23,787 nt of DNA from a virus. Position numbers and translations under genes: made by a program. Below the pieces are notes generated by a model. It did not search any database and was not told the origin of the DNA. It was given only the letters and a program-made list of their open reading frames with translations. The stretch covers positions 1-23,787 of IMG/VR virus record IMGVR_UViG_3300043413_000057; one strand, written 5' to 3'. This document shows, in pieces, positions 6,134 to 13,701 of the stretch (its first letter is position 1; each line of letters opens with the position of its first letter).

Positions 6134-7182
6134 GTGACGTTCCCGACTGTAGCGATCTCGCCTTTGTTGAGGGTGAATGGCGCATGAGGCACCAGCAGCT
6201 CATGGCGATATTCACCGTTGGCAGAACTGATGGACTCTGACAGGCGGGAGATCTCGATGGTCTCTTCCGGCCCACCCTCTCTGCGGTAGAAATCGAGCAT
6301 GGCCGCAGTAACAGCGGCGCGCACGACCGGCGTAGTTGGGGTGACCCGGATCCGGTGTGCGACCTTGCGGAGGTTGACGCCCAGCACGTAGAGCTCGGAG
6401 CCAGCCACTGGCGCCAACGGTTCAATGTGATCGCGAACTGCATTCAGGACGGTTTGGCTAGGGATGATGTCTGGCGATCCGTCATCGCAAACAAACACCC
6501 CCACAGTGCCGGGCCCCATCCAGTTTCGATAGCACCAAGCACGGGTGACGCCGGCAACTTCCTTGGCCCACACCACATAGTCAGTGTCGGCGCCACCTTG
6601 AGGGGTGTAATACCAGCGTTCAACTACTCGGGAGCGCCACACTTCAAGATCTTCAATGTCTGCCCCGCCCTGCAGCGTGTCAGCTTGGGAGCCAGACGCC
6701 AGCCCAGGCAAAGGCTCGGACAAGATCAGCGCCTCACCATCATCACGGTTGGTTGCGTAACCCGTTGTCGAGCAGGTGATCGGCACTCTCAGGATTCCAT
6801 CCACCGCCGTAGCGGTTTCGGTCACCACATACTCGATGGGAGTCGCGCCCTGATACACCAGCACCCGGCCAGCTGGTACCGAGATCCCTGCGGACACGCC
6901 GGTAAACCTTGCCCACCCATGCGCTGGAGTAGGTTCCTTTCTCGGGCATGTCTTCATTTTCCCATGCCGATAAAGCCAATCCTCATCGCACAGGTCGGGC
7001 AGGAGGTTGCGCTCCAGGTACTCAAGATGCCCATGCAGGCCATGAGCAGCACCGGCATAGGCCCGACTGTATACCTCGACATCCGAACGACGCAGCGGGT
7101 CATTGTCCAGTGAGCTGTTGATGTCGCTGCGGACCCGGTTGATAAGGTCACGCAGTAGCGGTCTAAGTCCGTATGCTGACAT
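6124..7182 (-). CDS. Mu gp47-like baseplate protein (baseplate J family)
   Basis: This is 352 residues from ATG 7182, with a strong GGAGG 6 nt upstream. The longer frame to 7230 lies inside gp46 and is not favoured. The N-terminal helix (LRPLLRDLINRVRSDI), followed by EYLERNLLPDLCDEDWLYRHG, and the central FTGVSAGISVPAGRVLVYQGA...Y are typical. So is the wedge-forming segment QGGADTDYVVWAKEVAGVTRAWCYRN. The protein forms the baseplate wedge ring and is homologous to P2 gpJ and to the T4 gp6 core. It overlaps gp46 by 20 nt and gp48 by 10 nt. Confidence 0.92.
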   Translation of the reverse strand: MSAYGLRPLLRDLINRVRSDINSSLDNDPLRRSDVEVYSRAYAGAAHGLHGHLEYLERNLLPDLCDEDWLYRHGKMKTCPRKEPTPAHGWARFTGVSAGISVPAGRVLVYQGATPIEYVVTETATAVDGILRVPITCSTTGYATNRDDGEALILSEPLPGLASGSQADTLQGGADIEDLEVWRSRVVERWYYTPQGGADTDYVVWAKEVAGVTRAWCYRNWMGPGTVGVFVCDDGSPDIIPSQTVLNAVRDHIEPLAPVAGSELYVLGVNLRKVAHRIRVTPTTPVVRAAVTAAMLDFYRREGGPEETIEISRLSESISSANGEYRHELLVPHAPFTLNKGEIATVGNVTWD

Positions 7183-7585
7183 TGATGGCCTCCAGAATAT
7201 CGGGCACTGAGAAGGCGTGGTCTGAACCATCCACGCTGAAGGTGATCACCAGCCCTGCCGCATCGTTGCCCCGGCGTTCGCAGGTTGCAGTTATGCCAGT
7301 CACGAGAAGGTCATCCTTCATCCAGGCCAATGCCTCAAGGGCATATTGCCTAGCCCGTTCACGCACAGACTGAATGTTTTTCTCACGTTGGAGCAGGTAG
7401 AGGCGTGATCCGATGCGATCGCCAGCCGAGTTGGGAAAGCTGTCTCCCCACCACCCATAGGGGCGTGGAGCATCGTCGTCAGCACCGGCCCGGCGCCAAG
7501 TGAACAGGCTGATGAATACGGCGCGATAGAGGGGGTGCACCAGATCATTGGCTTCCGTCAGCACCCCGTTGATCATGATGAGCAT
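7163..7585 (-). CDS. Mu gp46-like baseplate wedge protein
   Basis: This is a 140-residue protein beginning MLIMINGVLTEAND, with GGAG 5 nt before the ATG. An alternative start is the fourth codon. The conserved segment GWWGDSFPNSAGDRIGSRLYLLQREKN is diagnostic for the Mu gp46 family. A helix (ARQYALEALAWM) and C-terminal strands follow. It corresponds to P2 gpW and T4 gp25 in the baseplate wedge, next to the sheath initiator. It lies between the spike and gp47 genes in the same order as in Mu. Confidence 0.9.
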   Translation of the reverse strand: MLIMINGVLTEANDLVHPLYRAVFISLFTWRRAGADDDAPRPYGWWGDSFPNSAGDRIGSRLYLLQREKNIQSVRERARQYALEALAWMKDDLLVTGITATCERRGNDAAGLVITFSVDGSDHAFSVPDILEAINVSIRT

Positions 7586-7587
7586 GG

Positions 7588-8085
7588 CTACTCCATTTTG
7601 ACGTTCGGCTTGCCGCCGCCAGGGTGTTCGTGCTGGTTGTGCTGATCACGCATGGCCTGCATGGAGCCTGTCTTGTCTTTGATCTGACCGGTGCACTCCA
7701 GCAGTGGCGTATCAAATACCGCCTTGATGCTCGCTTTGACATCCAGGGTCAGGGTCTCGATTTCGATGCGTCGCCCCCGGCGGAGCACTACCTTGTCGCC
7801 TTCATCGCTGTAGATGGCCACTTCACCGGTCGCAAGTCCTTTCAGACGGTAACGCCGATCGGCAACAACGATGACGACACCATGGCTCTTGTCACCATCA
7901 GGGAAGATGGCTACCTGCTCGGCGCCAGCGTGAGGGTTAGATGTGAAGCCGTATGGCTCGAGGTGCTCCACATCGTCTTTCACCTCCCCACACAACATCT
8001 CAATTTGCAGTAGTTGGCATTTGGCGGCGGCATTGACCAAGTGAACAATCCCTCGAGCAACCAGGTTACTTAGTGCAGTGCGCAT
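7588..8085 (-). CDS. Mu gp45-like baseplate spike (central spike, gpV family)
   Basis: This is a 165-residue protein. The N-terminal OB-like domain has LLQIEMLCGEVKDDVEHLEPYGFTSNP and AEQVAIFPDGDKSHGVVIVV, typical of gp45. The strand-rich middle RYRLKGLATGEVAIYSDEGDKV suits the intertwined beta-helix of a trimeric spike. Near the C-terminus is HNQHEHPG (H152, H154). Paired histidines at this place bind an iron ion at the needle tip of P2 gpV and Mu gp45. The spike punctures the outer membrane. The start overlaps the gpP stop by 1 nt (TGATG). Confidence 0.9.
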   Translation of the reverse strand: MRTALSNLVARGIVHLVNAAAKCQLLQIEMLCGEVKDDVEHLEPYGFTSNPHAGAEQVAIFPDGDKSHGVVIVVADRRYRLKGLATGEVAIYSDEGDKVVLRRGRRIEIETLTLDVKASIKAVFDTPLLECTGQIKDKTGSMQAMRDQHNQHEHPGGGKPNVKME

Positions 8086-9155
8086 CAGAATCTATCGTCC
8101 TCTTTGGCCTTCTTGGCTGGTTTCGGATCTGGCACATCAGGTAGATAGGCGGCGGCAGGACCGCAGCGCAGTGTGGCAAGGGTGCCCTGATCGCCGCGGC
8201 TGTACTCCACCTCGGCAATCACCAGCGTTTCCTCAGCAAATCCGGCATGTGGGTCAGTCACCGTTACCGCCATGTTTGGCCGCCATAAACGGCCACTGGT
8301 CTGCCGCCAGCCCTGTACTGTGTATGTCACGTCCCGGGCTTTGGCCGCCCGCTTCGCCGATTCAAACTCACACATAGCTCGGCAGCTGGCGCCCGTCGCA
8401 TGACCGGTTTGCTTGATGTAGAGCGGTCGATGCCGTTTCACAGACCCAAGGGTCTTTTGACTGACTTTGGTTGTAGTGGCAGCGCCGAAGTCATCGTCGT
8501 TCCCGGCCCGCTGGCCGGCGACCAGGTACTCGGAGTGACACTCGCTCTCGTCATCCCCCATCTGGCAGGTGAGGATGTTCTGCCCGTAAACCAGCGGCGT
8601 ATCAGCCCTCAAAGCACCAACAGCACCGAAATGAAGATCACCGGCGGCATCGTCGTAGGCCAGCAGGCGCTGGCTACTCATCAGCTTGTCGATCGCCTCA
8701 CGCACCGTCTCCCCCCAGTCAACCGAGAAGTCACTGATGGCGGTAAGCGCGCTGGCGGCGTAGACCTTGATCCCAAAGGGTTCGCATAGCGCCTGGGCTA
8801 TCTGCTGTGGGGTTTGGCCACGGAACTGGCGAACCTGGGCGGAACTATCAACGAGATCCCCCGTGCGGGAGCGGCCGCTGATAGAGCGAGTGATGCTGCG
8901 GGCGTCATAGTTGACGGGCCTCGCATCGACATATCCCGTCAGCACAAGATCGGTACCGAGCAGCACCTCAACCTTGTCGCCCTGCCGGATCCCGCTTGAT
9001 ACCGCATCGAGCAGCCCGCCTGAGTCACCCGCCCGGCGCGTGACCTGTACTTCAAAGTCACGGGCAATCCGCTCGATGCCGGTACTGATCCGCATGGCCG
9101 TCCAGCCATGCCAGGCCTGACCATTGATACGCAGGTGATACTCTTCTGCAGTCAT
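8085..9155 (-). CDS. Mu gpP-like baseplate hub protein (gp44 family)
   Basis: This is a 356-residue protein. It starts MTAEEYHLRINGQAWHGWTAMRISTGIERIARDFEVQVT, the usual gpP beginning. SGIRQGDKVEVLLGTDLVLTGYVD and the domain with FRGQTPQQIAQALCEPFGIKV...FSVDWGETVREAIDKLMSSQRLLAYDD follow. It is the hub (P2 gpD, T4 gp27-like) that joins the tube to the spike. The C-terminus is charged (KPAKKAKEDDRF). Start and upstream stop overlap as ATGA. Confidence 0.9.
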   Translation of the reverse strand: MTAEEYHLRINGQAWHGWTAMRISTGIERIARDFEVQVTRRAGDSGGLLDAVSSGIRQGDKVEVLLGTDLVLTGYVDARPVNYDARSITRSISGRSRTGDLVDSSAQVRQFRGQTPQQIAQALCEPFGIKVYAASALTAISDFSVDWGETVREAIDKLMSSQRLLAYDDAAGDLHFGAVGALRADTPLVYGQNILTCQMGDDESECHSEYLVAGQRAGNDDDFGAATTTKVSQKTLGSVKRHRPLYIKQTGHATGASCRAMCEFESAKRAAKARDVTYTVQGWRQTSGRLWRPNMAVTVTDPHAGFAEETLVIAEVEYSRGDQGTLATLRCGPAAAYLPDVPDPKPAKKAKEDDRF

Positions 9156-10465
9156 GACGATAGGGTCCGAAGCGGTTCTGGAGGTACAAAGCCCGGGTGA
9201 GCAATGCGGTTACGGCTGACAATCTCATCGGCCCGGCCAGCGTCGTCATACCACTCTGCCGCCAAGACCAAGGCGGGACTGACTTCGGCGGGGGTTCTGG
9301 ACTTCACTGGCTGGCTTCCCTGCTGACGCAGCTTGATGGTGGTGATCACCTCGCGCCGCAGGTCTCGTAACGCCTGGTACACCCCATCATCAGTCGTGCG
9401 CTCGCTCTCACGGTCGATCGCCTCAACCAGCCCCTGCTTGGCCTCCTCCAGGTCGTCAAAGGTGATCGTCTCCACCGGTGCTGGGCTTGATGTACGACCA
9501 TCAGCGACCGAGGTAGTGATGACCCTCGGCGGCTCCATATCCAACGCCGGGTGTGTGGTGACCTTGGCCGCAGGCACTTTCTCAGGCAAGGCAACGAGGG
9601 CATCAGCACTGGTAGTAATGAGGTTCACCCTCACCAGGGCAGACACCTCGTTAGCCAGGGTGTCAGCTTGCTGGCGCTCGGCAGCGCCGGTTGACCAGCC
9701 TCCGGTCGGTCTGGCCGTTGGCGTTTTGGTAGCGCTGGCGCTGCTTCTGGACAGAGAGAGAAGCGACTGACTGGTCCGGCCCGTAGAGCCACCGACGTCC
9801 AGCACCTCGGCCAGCCGGCGGGCAAAGAGCCAGCTGGTTGATGGTGGAGGCATCAGGACACTGAGATCCCCCTGCATCAGCCGCAACCCCTTTGCCATCA
9901 TGCTGTCTACGCTGCTGAGCTGATCAGCCACATCACCAAGCAAGCTGCTGGCGCGGTCAACCGTGGACATGGACATCCATTCCGGAAGGCCTTCCAGAGA
10001 GAAGGCGTTGGTGAATGCGTTCTGCGCACGCTCCAGCAGTGAGCTCGAGCGGGCACCGAGCAGGGATGAACCAAGCGGTGTTGTCGTCGGCCAGTCATCT
10101 TCCCCGGCCTCGGTAAACGTGAACGAGATGATGGCCATGCCACCATCTTCCTTGCGGTGACTGATGCGCTGCTTGCCCTGGATCACCACCTGCATGGCCC
10201 CATACCAGGGGCTGACCAATTCACCAGGGCCCGCAGTTTCAATTGCGGTGATCAGCTGGTCTCTCGCGGCCATGAAATCCGGCCCGATGACATAGGCGGA
10301 GATCGAATACTCCCGAGTCTCCCTTCCCATATCTTCCGTCGATGGCTTGTCACGCCCAGGGTACTCATGGATGACAGTGCGCCGCCCGGCGCCCAGATCA
10401 TCTCCATCAACCTTGAAAGCCACCCCTCTAAACGAGGCTGGTTGCAAACGATCTTTCCAGCTCAC
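9152..10465 (-). CDS. Mu gpN-like DNA circularization / tail protein (gp43 family)
   Basis: This is about 437 residues from GTG 10465 (MSWKDRLQPASFRG, the standard start). A TTG at 10477 would add four residues but begins in the terminator U tract. A run of seven G at 10469-10475 probably acts as the ribosome site. The N-terminal ~95 residues (GDDLGAGRRTVIHEYPGRDKPSTEDMGRETREYSISAYVIG, PWYG) form the DNA-circularization domain. A helical middle and a C-terminal region with ALRDLRREVITTIKLRQQ follow. Mu gpN was named for DNA circularization but is a tail/baseplate component. The gene lies directly after a strong terminator and its start may need read-through. Confidence 0.88.
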   Translation of the reverse strand: MSWKDRLQPASFRGVAFKVDGDDLGAGRRTVIHEYPGRDKPSTEDMGRETREYSISAYVIGPDFMAARDQLITAIETAGPGELVSPWYGAMQVVIQGKQRISHRKEDGGMAIISFTFTEAGEDDWPTTTPLGSSLLGARSSSLLERAQNAFTNAFSLEGLPEWMSMSTVDRASSLLGDVADQLSSVDSMMAKGLRLMQGDLSVLMPPPSTSWLFARRLAEVLDVGGSTGRTSQSLLSLSRSSASATKTPTARPTGGWSTGAAERQQADTLANEVSALVRVNLITTSADALVALPEKVPAAKVTTHPALDMEPPRVITTSVADGRTSSPAPVETITFDDLEEAKQGLVEAIDRESERTTDDGVYQALRDLRREVITTIKLRQQGSQPVKSRTPAEVSPALVLAAEWYDDAGRADEIVSRNRIAHPGFVPPEPLRTLSS

Positions 10466-10475
10466 ACGCCCCCCC

Positions 10476-10508
10476 AAAAAATAAAAAACCCGCCGAATGG
10501 CGGGTTTT
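10476..10508 (-). terminator. Strong intrinsic terminator after the PH-SHOCT gene
   Basis: A 10-bp stem (AAAACCCGCC 10485-10494 and GGCGGGTTTT 10499-10508) with loop GAAT. In minus-strand direction it is followed by TTTTTTATTTTTT. It stops transcripts 18 nt after the PH-SHOCT stop codon. It lies only 11 nt before the GTG of gpN, so the downstream baseplate genes need read-through or another promoter. Confidence 0.85.
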
Positions 10509-10525
10509 CAATGTTGATGACTGGC

Positions 10526-11017
10526 TTAAATCTGTGCCATCAACTCTGCTTTCTTCTCAGCAAACTCTGAGTCAGTGATGACACCTGCTTCTTTCAACGA
10601 AGCCAACTTTTTCAAACGATCAACCACATCATTACCACCGGAAATTGGCTTATCGGTTGGCTTATGCCGACCAACCTCAATCGCGCCAATAACCAGTGTT
10701 TCCCCATCTTTATCGAAGGTCTTGAATTCTAGGGCATCATGGCTTGTGTGCATGCGAATGGTACGGTGACCCATCACAGACTGTCGCTCCACAGAGGTGA
10801 GCTTGTCGAGAGGGATCGTCTCGATGATTTCACCGATAAAACCCTTGCGGTAAAAAGCCACCCGAATGTTGGTGACAATCAGCACACCATGTCGCTGGAC
10901 ATCCTTGCCACTGCCTAACATCTTCCCTGTATAGCCATCCGTCCATGCAACAACCTGTTCGCCTTGGTTGAGATGCCGTTTGGCAAATGCAGCAACGTGT
11001 TTCGATTCTTTGGCCAC
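10526..11017 (-). CDS. PH domain-SHOCT protein inserted in the tail module (moron)
   Basis: This is 163 residues from a GTG at 11017 (AGGAG 5 nt upstream). Residues ~18-115 form a bacterial PH-like domain (GVLIVTNIRVAFYRKG, ETIPLDKLTSVER, HDALEFKTFD). Residues ~133-161 (DRLKKLASLKEAGVITDSEFAEKKAELM) are a clear SHOCT domain, a short helical C-terminal module of unknown role often joined to PH-like domains. There is no membrane segment or signal peptide. It has no known job in tail building. It sits between tape measure and gpN with 94 nt before it and an intrinsic terminator after it. That is the pattern of a lysogenic-conversion or anti-phage cargo gene. A specific role, for example superinfection exclusion, is only inference. 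Confidence 0.8.
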   Translation of the reverse strand: MAKESKHVAAFAKRHLNQGEQVVAWTDGYTGKMLGSGKDVQRHGVLIVTNIRVAFYRKGFIGEIIETIPLDKLTSVERQSVMGHRTIRMHTSHDALEFKTFDKDGETLVIGAIEVGRHKPTDKPISGGNDVVDRLKKLASLKEAGVITDSEFAEKKAELMAQI

Positions 11018-11111
11018 TTAGACTCCTGTCAGTTGATGATTCACCGACCCGATTTTACTGCCTGATCGGATTCATACATACCACACAGGTCACATCTGGC
11101 TTAAAGAATAC

Positions 11112-13199
11112 CTACTTTTGGGCGTATCTTGAGTAACCCACATCCGGCGACATGGACCAGCCTGGCGAAGTTTTACCCTCGTCAACTCGCAGGTTCTGCG
11201 GAGCATTCTCAAAACGCACCACCATTTCGCCGGAGACCTGTCCAACGCCGGTCGAACTGTTGGCGCCCGCAGCTGGCGAGATAGATGCGAGTGGGGATGA
11301 CGAGCCAAGGCCGCCATTTTCACCGCGCCATATCGCACTGATGGCGTCACCACTGTGCTGCCAGATAGAGCCAACCCCATCCATGACACCACCTACCTTG
11401 TCACCCACCCAGCTGGAGCCATCCATAAGCGGTTGCAGGTAGGGTTGAATGCGCTCCCACATTCCTTTGAACCACGCAACGATAGGTTCCCAGTTCTGAA
11501 TAATGAGCCCCAGCGGGGTAAAGTCGAGGAACCCTTGCTTCAAGAAAGCCCACGCTAACGAGAATCCAGTTTTCACCGAGCCCCACAACTCGCCAAACCA
11601 GCTGCTGATAGGTTCCCAGTTCTGAATAATGAGCCCCAGCGGGGTAAAGTCGAGGAACCCTTGCTTCAAGAAAGCCCACGCTAACGAGAATCCAGTTTTC
11701 ACTGAGCCCCACAACTCGCCAAACCAGCTGCTGATAGGTTCCCAGTTCTGAATAATGAGCCCCAGCGGGTGAAAGTTGAAAAACATCAGCTTCAGCGATT
11801 CCCATGCCGCACTGGCGAGAATGGTAATGGACTGCCATACCTTGGCAAACCAGGGGCCGATAGTGCCCCAGTTGGCAATGATCAGGCCAGCCGCCATAGC
11901 CACCCCGCGCAGGATCAGGCCAATCGGCGTCGCTGTCATGGCATTGCCAAAGAAGGTCATGGCTACGCCGCCAGCATAGAGTGCCAGCTTTAGGGCAGCA
12001 AACCCTGCGGCAACGCCTACCACGCCGCGAATCACTTCTGGGTTGGCAGCTGCGAATTCACTGAACTTGGCGGCCATATTACCCAACCAAGTGACGGTTT
12101 CCTTCGCCTCCCCTTGAAAAGCGCCGCCTATCGCAGCAAGACCGTTCACCGCAGTGCCAGTCATGGCATCCCATAGGTTGCCCAGAGTGCCTAGCTGAGC
12201 GCCAACCCGTTGTTGCAGACTCGCCTGCTTGGCCATTCTCTGCTGGATCTCGTCGTATCCAGATTTCCCTTTATCAATAATCGTTTTGAGGGCTTGCTGG
12301 GTTTCAGAATCCGTACCGAAGATTTGCCCTAATACGGTGAGCTTATCGCCTTCGTTGAGAGCTTTTAACTTGTCGAGTTGGGCAAACATATTATCAAGCC
12401 CACCGAATTCTCCTTTACCATCGGTGAAATCGAGCTTGATCCCCTTGCGGCTCATCAGTCGATTAGCTTCTTTTACCTTTTTCCTGTCAAATCCTGCAGT
12501 CATGATCTTTCGCATGGCGTTACCTGCAGATTCACCAGCCATTGAAGCTTGATCCAGCATAACTGCAATAGGAGCCATCGCTTGCGCTGCTTTCAACCCA
12601 TCCTTGCTAACCAGCTTCATGGCTGATGAGGCTTTGCCAAAAAACTGAAGCATGTTGTTGTCATCGACCCCCATATAGAAGGCCTTCTGGATGGTATCGA
12701 ACAGACTCATCATGTCTTTGGAGGTTGTACCGGTCGCGTCCTGCATCTTGGCAGCGAACTCTGCCGCAGCGGCCGGTGCCTTACCCAACTGCACCGCCAG
12801 ATAGGCGGTCGCCTCACCAACCCCACCTAGCACCGTTTCGGCACTGAGGCCTTGACGCTGCAGCATGGTCATCATGTCCTGAAAGTCGGCGGTGGTACCT
12901 GGCAACTTGTTGCCAAGCCCTATCGCCATGTCGTTCATTTTCTTGAACTCGGGGCCTACAGCACCGCTGGCATCCATCATCGCAACTTTGAGGCCTGTAG
13001 CTGCATTTTCTGACTGGGCAAATGCGGCAAGACTGCCACCTACCGCGGCCGCTAACCCAATACCCAATGCAGGAGCCCCCTCCCCTGCGCTTTTGAGGTC
13101 ACGCTCCCATCCCTTGATGTTCTTGCGGATCCCCTTGAGTGCAGGCGAGAGTTTATCTACGCCGGTGATCAGGGCTTTTAGCTGAAATTCATTGGCCAT
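11112..13199 (-). CDS. Tail tape measure protein
   Basis: This is a 695-residue protein starting MANEFQLKALITGVDKLSPALKGI. The N-terminal half is helical with Gly-Ala-rich and phage TMP-type stretches (GLGNKLPGTTADFQDMM, PAAAAEFAAKMQDATG). Long hydrophobic segments lie at ~387-442 (VIRGVVGVAAGFAALKLALYAGGV, TPIGLILRGVAMAAGLI). After these come repeated P-x-G-L-I...NW-x-x-I-x-x-WF units (~425, 478, 520, 562). Two of them, 482-523 and 524-565, are the products of a nearly perfect 126-bp DNA duplication. The tape measure sets tail length and leaves the tail during DNA entry. The ATG lies just after the stop of the frameshifted chaperone extension. Its ribosome site is weak, so coupling to the chaperone is likely. 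Confidence 0.93.
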   Translation of the reverse strand: MANEFQLKALITGVDKLSPALKGIRKNIKGWERDLKSAGEGAPALGIGLAAAVGGSLAAFAQSENAATGLKVAMMDASGAVGPEFKKMNDMAIGLGNKLPGTTADFQDMMTMLQRQGLSAETVLGGVGEATAYLAVQLGKAPAAAAEFAAKMQDATGTTSKDMMSLFDTIQKAFYMGVDDNNMLQFFGKASSAMKLVSKDGLKAAQAMAPIAVMLDQASMAGESAGNAMRKIMTAGFDRKKVKEANRLMSRKGIKLDFTDGKGEFGGLDNMFAQLDKLKALNEGDKLTVLGQIFGTDSETQQALKTIIDKGKSGYDEIQQRMAKQASLQQRVGAQLGTLGNLWDAMTGTAVNGLAAIGGAFQGEAKETVTWLGNMAAKFSEFAAANPEVIRGVVGVAAGFAALKLALYAGGVAMTFFGNAMTATPIGLILRGVAMAAGLIIANWGTIGPWFAKVWQSITILASAAWESLKLMFFNFHPLGLIIQNWEPISSWFGELWGSVKTGFSLAWAFLKQGFLDFTPLGLIIQNWEPISSWFGELWGSVKTGFSLAWAFLKQGFLDFTPLGLIIQNWEPIVAWFKGMWERIQPYLQPLMDGSSWVGDKVGGVMDGVGSIWQHSGDAISAIWRGENGGLGSSSPLASISPAAGANSSTGVGQVSGEMVVRFENAPQNLRVDEGKTSPGWSMSPDVGYSRYAQK
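11485..11769. repeat. 126-bp tandem repeat in the tape measure gene (two full copies, part of a third)
   Basis: Copies begin at 11485 and 11611, with a partial one from 11737 to about 11769. The two full copies differ by one noticed synonymous base (CACCGAG / CACTGAG). The unit encodes 42 residues from IIQNWEPISSWF to LDFTPLGL, so the frame is kept. The near-identity indicates a recent duplication. Confidence 0.95.
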
Positions 13200-13202
13200 G
13201 AC

Positions 13203-13624
13203 TTATACGTCGCTCTGGTGTGTTTTGATTCTGCTGCACTGTTGCTCTAGCAAGCCAAGAAAATCGAGGTCACGGGAGAGCAACACCATGGGGTCACTCC
13301 CCCACCACTTAGCCATATCAAAGTAGCGATTAAGGATGTCTTGCTCGGTCACCCCTTGAGGAAAAAACCGGCAATCATCCAACCGGCATTATTCAGATCC
13401 GACGGAGTCATTTGCTCTACTGAACTTACGGGGATACCAGCCAGCTCCACCAGATAGAACTTCACCTTTTTCATGCTGATGTTGGCTTCCCCTTCCGGAG
13501 TCATTGTGTATGGCAGGCCAATCTTGCACACCTGCTCACCGGTTGGGGTCGGAATCGTGAGCTCGGTAACTGACTCACCGTGTGCTTGGATAGGAGCACT
13601 CAGCTTAATTACTTGCTTGGTCAT
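13203..13624 (-). CDS. Tail assembly chaperone, long form made by -1 frameshift (gp41-gp42 type)
   Basis: Ribosomes that slip back one base at TTTTTTC (13367 down to 13361) would join the first 88 residues of the short form to a 52-residue extension. The extension starts PQGVTEQDILNRYFDMAKWW and ends at TAA 13205-13203. The extension has no start codon of its own, is protein-like and ends 3 nt before the tape measure ATG. Lambda G/GT and many myophages use the same layout. The long form binds the tape measure and the short form coats it during tail assembly; neither is in the virion. The 140-residue length is typical. The frameshift was inferred from reading frames only. Confidence 0.8.
13349..13624 (-). 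CDS. Tail assembly chaperone, short form (Mu gp41-like)
   Basis: This is a 91-residue protein (MTKQVIKLSAPIQAHGESVTELTIPTPTGE) with AAGGA about 10 nt before the ATG. The N-terminal strands followed by IGLPYTMTPEGEANISMKKVKFYLVELAGIP and SVEQMTPSDLNNAGWMIAGFF match the Mu gp41 / tail assembly chaperone family. The terminal GFF codons lie in the slippery run. The normal stop is TGA 13351-13349. It would pack along the tape measure before the tube polymerises. Confidence 0.88.
   Translation of the reverse strand: MTKQVIKLSAPIQAHGESVTELTIPTPTGEQVCKIGLPYTMTPEGEANISMKKVKFYLVELAGIPVSSVEQMTPSDLNNAGWMIAGFFLKG
13361..13367 (-). other. Canonical -1 slippery heptamer T TTT TTC
   Basis: In the frame of the short chaperone the codons are GGT TTT TTC, so the heptamer is in the X XXY YYZ register. 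The zero-frame stop is 10 nt further on. The minus-1 frame is open for 52 codons beyond. Confidence 0.85.
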
Positions 13625-13675
13625 TAGATGTTGATCCTTACGCTTTCTATACGTTTGTATTTGGTGTTTTTAGTT

Positions 13676-13689
13676 GGTCTATATAGGCC
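13676..13689. promoter_or_regulatory. Near-palindrome in the gap between tail tube and chaperone
   Basis: GGTCTATATAGGCC differs from a perfect 14-bp palindrome by one base pair. It lies in the AT-rich 77-bp gap before the chaperone gene. It could be a protein-binding site, or an A/T-rich promoter element on the minus strand. No good -35 was found. Confidence 0.25.
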
Positions 13690-13701
13690 CCGAAATCATG
13701 C

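Noticed and set aside
6355-7113. 252-residue plus-strand ORF opposite gp47
   Set aside because: Shadow of a well-supported baseplate gene; no recognisable domain.
11018-11111. Promoter for the PH-SHOCT gene
   Set aside because: TATGTATGAAT resembles a -10 region but no -35 at correct spacing was found (TTTAAG is 19-23 nt away). It was not listed as a feature, although a promoter is likely on context.
11485-11769. Assembly error or mobile element in the tape measure gene
   Set aside because: The repeat is a multiple of three, carries a synonymous difference, and fits an older series of related units in the same protein; no insertion-sequence ends are present. An artefact is not fully excluded.
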